A stretch of 64,000 nt of DNA, taken from the NCBI RefSeq assembly GCF_029852145.1, contig NC_079973.1, positions 27,236,422-27,300,421 on the forward strand, written 5' to 3'. The DNA comes from Microplitis mediator. Taxonomy: Eukaryota > Arthropoda > Insecta > Hymenoptera > Braconidae. Position 1 is the stretch's first letter, and every line of letters begins with the position of its first letter. The notes below the pieces were generated by a model that was given only the letters and a program-made list of their open reading frames with translations, did no database searches and had not been told where the DNA came from. Of this stretch, positions 9,420 through 22,600 are shown in pieces. Made by a program: the position numbers and the translations under genes.

Positions 9420-11490
9420 TTATTCACAAGTGTCTGCTTTTATGTCAGAGTAAGATTTAGTAGCAGACAGTCTTTCTAGAAGAATGATCAGCTCGCAGTG
9501 GTTGGTCATGGGAAACATGTCAACGGGAATAGCTTTGACAGGTACCAGAGGCTCGCCGAGGTACTGCTTGGAAATGGGACGAGCTAGATCAACAAGATTC
9601 TTCATAGCAGCTTTTGGATCGCAGGAAACATACAAAACTTTTTTGACTTTATCAGTTTTACGGAGAGCCAGCAGAGCTTCATGATGAAGTCCAGCTCTGG
9701 GGGGGTCGACGACAGCGATGATAGTTTCCTTAGAGGTTCTATGAAGTACTGGTTTTATCAAGGACTCGGCTTTGCCAACAAAAAACTCGCAGTTGTTGAT
9801 ATTATTTTGCTTAGCGTTTTCTTTAGCGTCGTTTATCGCATCGTTTACTATTTCAATACCCAGAACTTCGGAACAGTGTTGAGAAAAACAGAGCCCAATT
9901 GTTCCAGTTCCGCAACAAATGTCTAGCAGAGACGTGTTTTCTTTATCACACTGTGCTAAGTCGATAGCGGCCTGATAAAGTATCTCAGCACCTTGAGAAT
10001 TTATTTGAAAGAATGCTTGAGGCGATATGCGGAATTTTAAACCCATAAGAGATTCTTCTATATGCAATGACCCACTTAAATGTTTTATTGGTCCTTGTCT
10101 CTCTTGTTTATGATTCTCTCCTTCGGCACTATTATGAAAAAAAAAATTAAAATATTTAATTATTCATTCAATTTAATTCGTGCTGGGTCCAATAATTTAA
10201 CTTACGATATTCCCATTGTCTGAATATACAACGAAGTAACTTTAGCATCTTTGCCTTCGCCCTCTTCGAAGAACTTGGTTATCTTGGTAACCAGCTCGTC
10301 AAAAGAACTGTCAGTCGGCAAATTCTTTGGGTAGACTCCAATAATCAGCATCAAATGACCAAGACGAGTGGCACGAGCGGTAACTTGATTCCAAAATCCC
10401 TTATGATTTACTGGATCGTAAACATCTAGTTTGGAGTCTCGGACAAATTTTTGAAATATTTTAACAGCGACTTTCATCCTCTCTGGTATGTGACACAGGT
10501 GATCAATGGGTCCAACTGCTGTTGATCCTGCAGCGTAGCTGGACAATCGGAATCCTATCAAAATTTCATTCTCATTTTTCCCTAAGCAAAAAAAAACATC
10601 CATATTTAATTATCGTTCATTAATCAGTAAAATTAATTAAAATGTAAATTACCTATGGTAAATTCACATTTATTTCTATACCCTTCGGTAACTTCGGCAT
10701 TTAAAATTGGCTGCAATTCACAAATTAATCCATTATTGACAGCTCGTTGTTTTTCAATCCATCCAATCAATTCATTATTTGCTCTAGCGATTTGCTGACC
10801 AATTTTAACAATGATCGATCTCATCTGATCTTGTTTCATAGTCAACTAAAAAAAAAAAAAAAAATTATTCTCCAAACAAAACTCGAGCCTTTTAAATTTC
10901 CATTTAAAAAATCACCTGTGTTTCGTAGGGAACATTCCAGAGCGGGATAGTACTAGACTTAATCAGATCTAGCACAGAAAGACTTTCCTCTTTCTGCTCC
11001 TGATCATTATCCTCATCGCCTTTAAATTTCTTGCTATTTCTTTCATCATCTTCAAGCTTCCTCTTGACATAGGGATCTGGGGCAGCTTTGGCTTTCTGTT
11101 TCACAAAAAAAAAAATAAATTAATTTAAAAATAATTTTATTAAAATATGAATTATTTACTTACTTTGGCGGTAAGTTTGCAATTTTTCCATGTCATTCCA
11201 TTAATGGTACTCAGACCATGCTCCCGTGCTTCTTCATTGCGGAAATTAACAAAAATCCAATTGTTCCTGCTGTTCAGAGGTTTTATTTTACATGTCTGCA
11301 AGTTTAATTTTTCATTCAACAGTTTTTTAAATTGTTTTATTCCATAATACTTTGGCAATCCAGTGACAAGTATTTTGAATTTTTCAGACGTAAAATCTTC
11401 TCTATCAAGATATGCGTACGGATTATTCAAATCTTCTCCACCTTCGACATTTTCCACCTTGTTTTCAGAATCCTTTTCCACGTCAGTCAT
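9420..11490 (-). CDS. Trmt2a: tRNA (uracil-5-)-methyltransferase homolog A (TRMT2A)
   Basis: SAM-dependent enzyme that makes m5U54 in the T-loop of cytosolic tRNAs. Five exons in transcript order: 11490-11164, 11095-10916, 10845-10653, 10581-10206, 10128-9420; all GT-AG, in phase, 594 aa (human about 625). An RRM-like domain covers residues 37-108, followed by a charged Lys/Asp/Glu linker. The C-terminal methyltransferase domain has the SAM motif LLDICCGTGTIG (426-437), the DPPRAG motif (500-505) and the catalytic nucleophile in SCDP (Cys528). The PxxNHCE segment near the C-terminus is also typical of the TrmA/RlmD class. The Met at 11490 is the first in frame. It is divergent from aph-1, sharing about 600 bp of upstream sequence. 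Confidence 0.95.
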
Positions 11491-12088
11491 TTTTAAAATC
11501 TAATTATCATTAATTGTTTATGTGTTTATTTATAAATATATTTTTTGCCATGTGCTTTTATCCTTTTGCTCATGAGGTTATATTTATATATATATATATA
11601 TAGACCATAATATAGATTTTTTGGTGGGGATAAAAAAATAAGTGGGATAAATATATCAGAAATATCAATATGAATAAAAAAATTATGAATTTTTTAATAG
11701 CAAGCTGTCAAATTTCTGAAAACTTTAAAATTATTAATAAATATTTCATAATAATTAATATTTCAAAATCATAATTCAAATTTTTTTTCTTTCCCGCCAT
11801 TGCAAGCTTACGAAAACATTCGAATTTACCCGAGTTCAAAATCAAAACTGTGCTGTTTTTTTTTTTTTTTACACAAATGAGTGATACAAAATAAGTATTC
11901 CTAAATATAAGAACAATAATAATAGTGTAATGGATTATTTAACTAAATAATATGATAGTACAGTGCAAGATTTGCTTTAAAAATATTTGAATAGCCAAAA
12001 GAATTAATTTTCATATTTATATTGTATAAATACCTACAATATAAATATTTACATATTTCTAACCTTAGTAATTGACAAAGTTGTAAAA
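11491..12088. promoter_or_regulatory. Shared upstream region of Trmt2a and aph-1
   Basis: Divergent intergenic region of 598 bp. It contains a TA dinucleotide run (about 11587-11603), a T-run near 11860 and AT-rich sequence with no ORF. A bidirectional promoter is the natural inference from gene orientation; no clear core motif could be assigned. Confidence 0.4.
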
Positions 12089-12890
12089 ATGACAGCCTCC
12101 GATTTTTTTGGATGCGCTTTACTGGCGTTTGGACCTCCGCTGGCAATGTTTACAATAACAGTATCTTCAGAGCCAATAAGAATAATAATCCTGATAGCTA
12201 GTGCATTTTTCTGGCTGATATCACTGCTGTTTTCATCAATCCTCTGGTATGCAGTGGTTCCACTCCAAAACAACCTGGCCTTCGGTCTAGTGTTTTCAGT
12301 TTTGTTCCAAGAAGCATTCAGGTATTTAAATTTATCAATAAATCTCTTAAACTCTCGGCATCAATTGATCCAACCGAATTTATTTCATACGTTCCAGGTA
12401 TTTGCTGTACTGGGTGCTGCGTAAAGCTGAAAAGGGATTGGAGAAAGTGACAACAGCTCATCTGGCAAACAGCAGGCATATCTTTGCATACGTATGTGGC
12501 CTAGGATTTGGATTCATGAGCGGAGCATTCGCGTTGGTGAACGTTCTAGCAGATGCCGTGGGTCCTGGGACCATGGGCCTCAAGCAAGGATCTGAATACT
12601 TTTTTATCATGTCCGCTGCCACGACTCTCTGCTTCATTTTACTGCACACATTCTGGGGTGTGATATTTTTCTCAGCTGCTGATAACAAGAAGTGGGGACA
12701 CATTGCCTGGGTAGTCCTGTCTCACTTATTTGCCTCCTGTATGACCCTGATAAATAGATACGAAGCTTATACGTACAGTTTACTGTCTGTGTATACAGTA
12801 CTTATTATTACTATGGGATTAGCATTCAAAGTTGCTGGTGGTAAGATACACAACGTACCCAAGTGTTTCACTCTCAGAAAAAGAGACTAA
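12089..12890 (+). CDS. aph-1: Gamma-secretase subunit APH-1
   Basis: Multi-pass membrane scaffold of gamma-secretase (with presenilin, nicastrin and Pen-2), needed for Notch and APP-type intramembrane cleavage. Two exons, 12089-12321 and 12398-12890, joined at TTCAG|GTATTT...TTCCAG|G in phase, giving 241 aa, close to the usual 245-265. Seven hydrophobic segments are visible. TM4 carries the helix-packing GxxxGxxxG run GLGFGFMSG (112-120). The conserved membrane histidines are in LLHTFWG (His161) and LSHLFAS (His187). MTASDFFGCALLAFGPP is the classical N-terminus. The gene converges with MED17, 272 bp between stops. Confidence 0.96.
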
Positions 12891-13162
12891 TTATTACGTG
12901 TGGTATTTATAAAACAAAAAAAAAAAAAAAACTGTATTTAAAAAGCAGGATTTATAAAATAATTATTAAATAAATTTTAAATATTATTTTTAAATTGTAT
13001 TATTTAATCAATTAAAATTAATTAACAAATAAAATACAATTACAAGAATAATTAGTTTATTGTCAACGTAGACATTTTAAATTATAAATTTTAAGTTTTA
13101 TTGTTTATTTTTAAAAAATTTATTTCACATAATAATTATCCTGAGAATTATCTTTTTTTTTC

Positions 13163-15500
13163 CTATGAGCTTGTGAGTGACGCCATGAGTAATTCCATTT
13201 TATTTAAAAAATTTTTTCCTTCCATTTTGTCCCATCTTACTTCTTTGAATGAACCACCGAGATTTTCCCACTTGCGTTCACGTACCAGTTGCCCGGGGAA
13301 GAAATCTTTTCGTGGAGAGTGTGCTATTGAAACTTGAACGCCGCTTTGTGGCTCACATCTTACCGCGATCATGCGATCGCCAATTGGTGATGCGAGTATA
13401 CAACTACTGGCATTACCTAGTGGTTCAACAGCACCAAGACCCAAGTGGGAACTGTTTGCTAAAAATTGCCAGCCCATGCATTTCGCTAAATTTTGTACTG
13501 CAGTAATTTGATGCTGATGAATCTATAAGAGAAAAAAATATGTCATGTTCTGTCATTTAATCTTAAAAAATTTATATTATTTAAATATTAACCTGGCAAA
13601 ATATAAGATCTCTAAGTTCTTGAGGTTCATAACTCATATGCATAACTCTTCCGTCCCTACAAACACACTTGAGTGATTTTTCTCCAACATGTACCACCAA
13701 AGATGTCCGACAAACGGTATCGTATCCGTTGGTCCAGATATTTATTTTAACACAAGACTGAGTAGGGGAATTTAAAGCGTTCCAATGTGAAACAATAAGT
13801 GGATCTTTAACTTCTTTAGCAATCGTGTCCAATACGTACTCAGTGCGCACTCTCATGAAGAAATGTTGAGCTTGCTGGATTATTTGTTCAAGAATTGTTT
13901 GACTCTTGGTCATTTCCAGTAACTCGTGACGATCAGCAGCAGTTGGTCCAGCAATGCATCGACGTTTGCTTGGTCCCAATGGACCGGAAGACGGATGTGG
14001 AAAAGGATGATGAGTATTTTTATGATGTACTTCTCGTAATAACTGATGAAGTGAATGCTCAAGTACATGATCGTGCTCTGCATTGTGGGCAACCGGTGGA
14101 GGCGGCGATGAGGATGTTGATTTTTTATCATTACCGGTACCATGACACAATCCAATTATCAGTTGAATACCAGGAAGTACTGTCGCCATTATTTGATTAC
14201 CAACAACCATGTGAGGAATCGGAGCTCTTAAGTGAACAGCTTCTCTGGCCAGTTGGCTAAATAATTCTTTACAAAATAATACATTTTGCGCAGCCTCGAG
14301 TTTTTGTTGCCAGTGCATATCAGCATTTGAATTAGCCACAGTCGCGGTTAGTAGATTTATATTTGAACTGCACAAATCTTCTTGGTCTTTTTGACACAAT
14401 ACTTTAATGTACGCTACGCCTTGTAATTCACTGGGAATAGTAACCCGTAAGGAAGAACTTTTTGACGAGGATGACTGGGTTGAAGAAGCAGGAGGGGCTG
14501 TTGGTGATGATGCTGGTGGTACAACTCCTCCTGCGGCAGTACTAGCCGCAGGTGAAACGGCATTTGAATTAGGAGATACTGGAGGACTGCATACGGTTAC
14601 TTTTTCATCGTCTTCTGCTTTAGTTACCTCAAACATTCCGGTCTGTGAATACTTTGATCCAGCTGTTGTTGCAATAATAATTTTTATCTATCATTAATTA
14701 TATATTTATATAAATAAATAACTGAAAGTAAAAAATAATAGTTACCAGTTCGATAACTGAGATCACCGATTATAGAATTGGATACTTTTTTTAATCGCCA
14801 ATTCTGTCTAAGCCTCAACAACTCAATATGAAAGTCTGGTGTTGATCTATTTCTAGCAAGTTCATTTTGACTATTTCTTAGTCTTTCAACTCCAGTTAAA
14901 AGTACATTTGCAGCACCAGCCAATGCTTTTTTTCTCGCATAAACCTGTACCATAGGCTTTACTTCCGGAGGCTCTTGAGGAACTGGATCTAATACCATGT
15001 AACGTTTTTCTTTGGCTATTGCTAGTACGTCAGCCAGAACACAAACCTCTGTCAAGGCATTTCTATTTATACATTATTCACACTATTAGTAAACAATAAA
15101 TATATTTTATAAACATCATTAACAAATATAAATAAATATATTTACCTTAACTTTGTCCTAACGCTGTCCCATGGCCACAAAGAATTTTGTTGTGGAAAAG
15201 AATCTTTTGAATCTTGTTTACTGACATCCGACTTTTCTCCATTCTCAGCTTGTTCACCACAAAGGTCATCAACACCCGACGTACTTGTCTTACTGAAATC
15301 TATTTTCTGAGCGATTTTCGCCAAATTTTCCGACAGAGTCAGCGGTCTGAAGAGTTTAAAAAATTTAAATGTCAATAAAAATAAAATAATATAAAATTTT
15401 TATAAACTTACGCTTGATATATTTCCTGCCCGTCATAAGTTATCTCTTGAATTTGATTTTCAATCGGAGCCTCCACCGAAATATTTACAGAAAAAGCCAT
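13163..15500 (-). CDS. MED17: Mediator complex subunit 17
   Basis: Head-module core subunit of Mediator, which bridges transcription factors and RNA polymerase II. Five exons in transcript order: 15500-15412, 15346-15146, 15062-14746, 14662-13593, 13522-13163; GT-AG throughout, in phase, 678 aa (human 651). Recognisable blocks: MAFSVNISVE at the start, the PLTLSENLAKI segment, SLWPWDSVRTKLRNALTEVC, and the C-terminal region around MSYEPQELRDLIFCQ. A Pro/Ser/Ala/Thr-rich linker (about residues 215-250) and a His-rich patch are low-complexity insertions typical of insect copies. The Met at 15500 is the first in frame. Divergent from TMEM17. Confidence 0.95.
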
Positions 15501-16584
15501 CGCGCTTATTTAAAAACTCACCGCAATTGCTTAAAAAATTTATCTTGAAGAAATTTAAACGGTGTAAAATTAAAAAAATAAAAAAACACCGATATAAATA
15601 AATATTTATCTACATATCCTCTTCAACTACCATCGCTAAAACGTTTTTTTTTCTTGACTGTTTAATTTCCCAGACACCTCCAGCCTGGAGTATGTGTCAA
15701 ATATTTTTTTCAGTCATTTAAAAGTCGTCTTCTTAAATTAGACGATACGAGGTTATAGGCAGTGCTGTTGCTACTGATCCTACTGATACACTTTCTCGAA
15801 TTACTCATACTCTAAAACTCGACTGTCGCGTATCGATTTAAAAACACCCGCGTATTTACAAATTTTGCAGCTGCATGTATCAGACCCATAGCAAGTGTCA
15901 TTAATTTGCTCTAAGAATTAATGAATTTATCTTAAGAAACAAAAATAATTTTTAAAAATTTTTATGTCCATATTTCAAATTGTTGTCAAACTTGTTTATC
16001 AAAAAACAAAATCTGCCTGATGTCTGTTATTTTCATTATCATAATTTATTTTATTAATTTATAATGATAATAAAATTTTATTTATAATTATAATTAATTT
16101 TTAATTAATTAAAAAAATCGGAATTAACAATTTTGACGTTTCAGATTTTGATTTTTAAAAAGCTCTAGGGATATTTAATTGTCAACTACTATAAACAATT
16201 GCATTTTTTTTTTGTAACACCAACAAAAAAAAATTATAAAAATCAAATCCACTCTGATGTTTTTGGAATGAATAAAAAAAAAAAACTATCGGAGCGCCCT
16301 CGCCTGCCACAGTGAGACGAATTTTTTGTACCTCTGACAGGTGCATGTGACAGTTCCCTCATCCAATCACCAGCTGGTTCACTTGTCGGCTGTCATGTGC
16401 AATTTGACATAACGTTCATATCAAAACTCCACAACAAAAACAATCAACTCTATCCAATCATGTTCCATTAATTAATTCCTCATTAATAATTAAATTTATA
16501 CGCTTACAATTATTTGCCAATAAATATAAAATATGAATTATCAGTTATCGATTTATGTTTAAGTGAAGATTGCCAAGATAATTT
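15501..16584. promoter_or_regulatory. Divergent intergenic region between MED17 and TMEM17
   Basis: About 1.1 kb. A solitary family-A-like MITE terminus is visible near 16003-16035 (CTGCCTGATGTCTGTTATTTT). Several TGACAG/CTGTCA hexamers cluster at 16336-16402 in a relatively GC-rich block, a plausible promoter zone for TMEM17. I looked for an RFX X-box, expected upstream of many ciliary genes, and saw no good match. Confidence 0.4.
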
Positions 16585-17369
16585 ATGATAATGTGGAGGT
16601 CTAAGGTGATTACGGCTTCAAATCGGATATTTCCTGGGCTAATATATCATGACTGGGAAAAACAGTACTGGGATGCCGGTATTTATTTATTATTTATAAA
16701 TAAATGTATTAATTTTTTTAAAAATTACGATATTTTGGTTACAGGGCACCTGGTTAAATCAAATTTACCTCTTCAAATAGCATTATATTTTGATATATGG
16801 TTCTTTCCAATTTGGTTTTTTACTATACTTCTAGGACTTGATGCCAAGGTACTTATTTACCTCATACTACTTACTGTAATACTTGATTGATTAATTAATC
16901 AATTAATTTTATATTTTTTTTCTATTCCTCAGTATTATAATTTAAGTGGAGTATATAAGTTTATAAATATAAGCGTTTATTTATTGATTACATGCATCGA
17001 ATGTCTTAAATTATACCTCGGGTATCTTGGCAATTTATCTGAAAAGGTATTTACATCATGAGTTTATTGACTTGTAATTAAATTTATAGATAATAATTAA
17101 TAACGTGTGGGAAAATATTATTATAGATTCCAGAATTAGCAAGTTTCTGGCTCATATCTGCGTTACTACAATTCCCACTGTTGGTATTTATGCTACTAGA
17201 CGGCAATATATTAATATTTTTTATTGAAAAAGCATCTACGGGAATGATGGTTTTATTGGTTGTATTTGAAATTATTACCGGTACTATTGCGCTTAATAAT
17301 ATAGCCGCACATCACTTGAAGAGATTTTACATGGCACAGCTTTGTGGACGTGTTAATAAATTTAATTAA
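16585..17369 (+). CDS. TMEM17: Transmembrane protein 17 (ciliary transition-zone protein)
   Basis: Small tetraspan protein of the TMEM17/TMEM216/TMEM80 family, a component of the MKS module at the ciliary transition zone. Four exons: 16585-16678, 16745-16848, 16933-17046, 17127-17369; GT-AG, in phase, 184 aa (human 198). Diagnostic blocks are LPLQIALYFDIWFFPIWF (TM1), LYLGYLGNLSEKIPELASFW leading into TM3, and a fourth helix near IITGTIALNNIAAHH. The N-terminus is shorter than in vertebrates. Two in-frame Mets (16585 and 16591) could start the protein; the first was chosen. Its stop is only 91 bp from the GLTP stop, so the 3' UTRs probably overlap. Confidence 0.9.
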
Positions 17370-17460
17370 CTGGCAACTCAACTGACGGCCGCGTAAAAAA
17401 ACAAAATAAATTCAAATTATTTTATCGTAAGTTTATTTCATTTAATTATTATTTATTATT

Positions 17461-18422
17461 TCAACAGTCAATACCTAAATGATTTTCATTTAAGAAAGAT
17501 CTCAGTGTAACCAAATTTTCTTTCAACCCTTTGCTCAAATTTTCCAGAGCTTTCAAGGTGATTGCTTCCTGATTGGGCAAATTGTTTGCGAGAGACAGCA
17601 TCAGTTGGCTCTTCGTCGGTGTCATCCTCGTCAGTAACTATAATTTTGTATGATTTAGTCATGGGAAAAATAATTAGATGATTAGATGAGCAATTGGTAA
17701 ATACTCCGAACAACTGCTGGGCCATCCAGCCGTGATAAGGTTCCAAAGATTCCTTGTAAGAATCTTTAACACTAGCTACAAGATCCTCAGCCTCGTTGCC
17801 TGTTTTTGCTGGTACTGCTTTTGAATTTTTTACTATTTTATCAATAAACAGCTGAATCATTCTCAGTCCTCTGATAAAGGACATGAGAAAAATATTTAAA
17901 TATTAAATATCAATTTGTAACTCTTACAAAAATATTTGTTGTAAATATTACCTAGTCAACCAAACGAGAGCGTCAATAACAATTGTATTTTTACCCGATG
18001 CTTGCTCCGATAATAATAAATCCTGTAGTGTAAAGTACTCTTGCTTATTTGCTAAATACTTGATAATTATTTTCTAAAAATAATTTTATTACTGTATTTA
18101 TTTTTATAAATTTATAACTTAAAATAAAATTACCTCAATATTTATTTGCATATCGTACTTTATCGGAGCAAAAACTTTACCAAATTTGTCTGAAATTGTG
18201 ATAATTTATATAAATAATTTATTAAGTATTATATTTTAATTATTAATGTCAACTACCCAGAATTTTGATGATGGCTTGAGATGCAGCCAAGAAATTTTTT
18301 GTATTAATTTTACCATTAATTACTTTAGGAAATTTAATTGCCAGGCCGTAATTAAGTTCTAAACTATGACGAATATTTTCGTCATTGTTATCAGTATTAC
18401 AGTCATTACTATTTTCAGACAT
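17461..18422 (-). CDS. GLTP: Glycolipid transfer protein (GLTP domain)
   Basis: Cytosolic shuttle moving glycosphingolipids between membranes. Five exons in transcript order: 18422-18257, 18189-18134, 18073-17952, 17870-17705, 17637-17461; GT-AG, in phase, 228 aa (human GLTP 209). The headgroup-recognition residues are present with the correct spacing: Asp68, Asn72 and Lys75 in IKYDMQINIEK (GLTP D48/N52/K55), Trp112 in VWLTR and His161 in PYHGWM. The 67-bp last intron (GTATTT...TATAG) has an open frame through it. Reading through it gives an unrelated acidic C-terminus stopping at 17486, whereas splicing restores the family C-terminus. The sequence resembles both GLTP and the lipid domain of FAPP2, but there is no PH domain here. 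Confidence 0.93.
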
Positions 18423-19688
18423 TCTTTATATTTCAATACTTAGAATTTATGATAAACTTCAAAAAACAATAAGTAATTTTTATATTTATAATTATTGGTG
18501 TACGTCAGATAAATATAAAAAATAATTAAATGATGTGACAGCAAGATTCAATTATCATTTGTTACTGTCAATCTCGCAACGCACTTCAATGCAATGGGTA
18601 TTAAAAATAAAAGATAAATAATATTGTTTTTTTAAATTATATTTTTATTATCTAATTCACAAATAAATAATGCAATTTTTTTTTTAATAAAATATAATAC
18701 TGTACATTGTCTTATATATTTACAGACTAGTGTAGCTGCATTATAAAGTTAATAAATATTTAACGCACTGCGTTATTGCACATTGTTTATTAATAAGTAT
18801 AGATAAATAGCCAAGTATAATAATAATATTATAATTAATTTTTGATATTGCACTGTAACAAAATTTATCAGCTCGTCTCAAAATTCCTCATTCTTACACA
18901 AAATATTTATCGCTTCTCTGAGGGTAAATCGACCAATAAAATTATGGCTCAGTTATTTATCATGATTATTCGAAAAAATAATATAATAAAATATTGAAAA
19001 ATTTTGTGATGATAAATTATATTTACATAAGGGACTAGAAAAAAAAAGGCCGAGTTACCCTACTCATGTCTTATCAATATTTAGAAAAATCAATCTATCG
19101 ATTATATTACTTTCTACTAAATGAAATTCCTTTAAATATAATTTTAGACAAAACCTTTGGTAATCAAACTAGCCAGACTTATAATAAGTATGTAAAGACC
19201 TTCTAAACCCTTGAGCTGTAGTATTTATTAAACCTTGAAGACTAAATACTGAGTAATATTTTTAAATGTAATTACTATCTTAAGAATCTGATAAACATAT
19301 TATGTAATAAATATAAATCACCAGTTTAAGTATTAAGTTTTAAGTTTAGTCAATTCATTAGCTCATTCACAAAATATCCCTTGAGATTTATACTTTTACT
19401 GCCTGGTTAACTTTTGTTTTTTTTTGCTAAAAATTTTAAGGCAATAGTAGGCACGCATGGAGTTAATAATATGCAAGACTTGCGCGCATATTGTCTCACA
19501 TTTCCTACGTTAGGTTTAATTGTATAGTATATAAATAAATAATTTAACAATATCATCATGTCCGTATGTGTATAAGAATTATTAAATTTTTCAGCATAAG
19601 TACCAAGATTTAAATAACTGCACTATATTAGTTTAATAAAGAACTAGCAAAATAGCTGTTGTATAAATTTAAAATATTTTTAAAAATA
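18423..19688. other. Intergenic region between GLTP and the metallopeptidase
   Basis: About 1.27 kb of AT-rich sequence lacking convincing ORFs. It should contain the GLTP promoter (right of 18422) and the 3' UTR of the minus-strand metallopeptidase. No repeat family or RNA gene was recognised. Confidence 0.45.
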
Positions 19689-22600
19689 TTAAAATTCAGG
19701 AGTATGTAAGGAAGAGGTAATGTTGAGTACATTACCCACTGAATCTTCGGCAAAAATAACCAGTGGAGCGTCGTAACAGGTGTGAGCTAGTGGCGAAGAC
19801 AGTGGAGGAACAAGTGCTTCCAAGGGTGGACGTACGCCTGGAAACTGACGGTAGTTTATTACCATACCGGTGGATGCGTCGCGTAATTCTATAACGCGAA
19901 TCCCATATGATGATCTTATGACGTTTCTAAAAATAAAATATTACATACATGTTATTTTATTTCTATTTCTATTTCTACTTCTGTATGATAACAATTAATT
20001 ATTTTTTTTTTTCACCTCTTGGCATTGTACTCAATTTGACAATTATTGCGATAATAGTGAGAATTATGATCATTATTTACATCGTGCTCGTTGTCGGTAG
20101 CAAACCATCGGTGATAAGCGAGTATTGTTGCGCAGGAAGGCCCCCAAAATATTTTATCAGGTTGTAAAAATGACGTCTCAAATACATATGTATTGTAATT
20201 ACTATGGAATGGAGTATCAATATCTGGACTTGCTGGTTGGGAGACTGAATTTTCATTTTCAGCTTCAAGGGCTTTTGTTTTAGAATTTTGATCGTATGAT
20301 TCTGATAGCACACATTGTCGTTGATCTTTTGAGTTTGCTAGGCTTGTAATGGATTGACTGTTGTTGATGTTATTATTATTTATTGTAACAGTGACACTGA
20401 GTGGTTTGCTCAGGGTTATAGTACTGCGTTGCGGATCCTTGTTACGAGCATTACGATTGTTATCGGTACCAATTACCGGATGGTTATTAGCAGCACCTCG
20501 AGCAATGAAAACATGATCAACGTAATTAAATCCACGACCCATAATACCCTCACGCGTGTGACCCAAGTCAAAGGTATGAGCAAGTTCATGGAGAACGGAG
20601 CCAAGTGTTGTGGCTAGACATCCGCCGTAGGTACCGCGATAATTACTGTCGTCCATCAGAACGTCAGTGTCAATTATCGTGGTGTCTAAAAATTTTGGTA
20701 ACACTTGATTAAGAGTTGTAGGCCAAGTATGAAGACATGCGGATCCAAAGAGTGCAAGACCACCGCCGCCAAGTGCCGCATGCCCTTGGGTGCTTGCCAG
20801 AGTTGCCTCATGTGTTCTAGGACTTGGAGCCCCTCTGTATTTAGTACACGATAAAAATGCCAAATATTTTCTGTCTTTAGATGCCAGCGGACCTTTCATT
20901 ATTTCGCGACCTACAAATTCCCACAGCTCACGTTGATTCATAGCTCTTGCAGTGTCCACATTGAGCATGCTGTGCATTACCAAACACTCGGGACCGTCAA
21001 GATCTCGCTCTAACTGAAATGTTTTTCGTCCATGCCCGGCTTCTTGTAATTTTTCAGCCGTTAATGATTGTAATAAACGTGCTCCAAGTCCTATTCTCGT
21101 TGCCGCGCTCTCTGGAGAACAGTCTTCATTGGCCGGACCCTGAAAATATCCATCGTGACCTGCACAAATTACATAGATCGGCGTAACCCGTAGTCGTGAC
21201 TTTTTCGGCTCGTGTATCAATGTCAATTGTTTTTTAATTCCATTTGCTGTTTCCAGCTCAAGTTTATTTATTCCACGTGCTAAATCTACCAGGATACGGA
21301 ATTCCCCGGCAATAATAGGCCATTCTGTAATCGAGGATGACTTTAAATTGTGATTATGCTGAGTACGGATGTTTATTTTAGTACACAGAGACGGTGCTTG
21401 TCCACGTATCAGAACCAAGCTGTACGTTATCACTTCCCCATCAGATAAATTTTTAATAACAATACTTTCAGTATTTAAATTTTTATTTATTGTTGATTTT
21501 GTTGATGTCGTTGTAGTCGTCGTAGTTGTTACCGCAACGTTTGTTTGAATCTAAGATAAACAAATAAAATTTATTACTATCATTATTTCATTACGGTTTA
21601 ACCCAAAAAAATAGATTGACTCATTATTATTTCCGATAACACTAATAATTTAATTACAAATATTGTTGTGTAATAGATGATTATTTTTTTTAACGACTCG
21701 ATGGGTATATTTATAAATACATATAAAAAAAACAAAATTTATAACAAAAGATATGTTTTTTTTTATGGTTGGTTTATAATTAATTTAAAAAAAGAAAGGG
21801 GATACTGACCGATGAGAAACTCCGGGATAAAAATAATAATAATTACAACAACAAATAAAAAATTTTTTACGATCGATCCATTATAATTTAATAAAAATAA
21901 AACAAAAAGATCAGTGGATAATAACCGATTAGAACGTAAAAAAATGAACCTAAAAAATATTCGACCAGAGAATTCTAGAGTCAACTTTCACGAATCCAGC
22001 CAAGGTAACAGCTATTTTTTATTCCTCGAAGGCCCTTAGCTGAAGAATATACATTTTAAATAAACATTGTTACTTAATACAATTAATTAAATAATTATTT
22101 CCTGAATTATGGATCAAAAATTTTATCTTTATTGATTTTTTAACGATTCTACGTAACACTACAATTATAAAATTTTAATTACGGTGATAACTGACTATTT
22201 TTTTTTATAAATAACGAACTTTATTGGGTTTTAATTATAAAAAAAACACGACTAATCTATCAAACTTTAATTCTTTTTTAAACGTTACATTAAACTTAAG
22301 TATCTGGAAATCCTCAAGTTTTATTAGTTCGTTCACAGAAGTTATCATTAGAAATTTTTGTATTGCGTCTGATATGTACTTGAAGTTACCTAATAGAAGC
22401 AATCAAAAAATAATTATAGTGACCAATAAATGTTACAATAAAAAATTACATTGACCTCATACAGAGATATTAAACTAAAAAATTTAATTTTAAAAAATTG
22501 TGGGCATTGACCGGTTAAGAAACTTTAGTTTAATAAAAAAAAAATAACAACAACAAATACGACAATTTATAAAAATAATAAAGTTGTAATTGTTTTACGT

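Noticed and set aside
16400..16584. RFX X-box upstream of TMEM17
   Set aside because: The closest candidate (GTTCATATCAAAAC) breaks the consensus at an important position.
20354..20617. Plus-strand ORF inside the metallopeptidase
   Set aside because: Antisense shadow of the coding exon that carries the zinc-binding motif.
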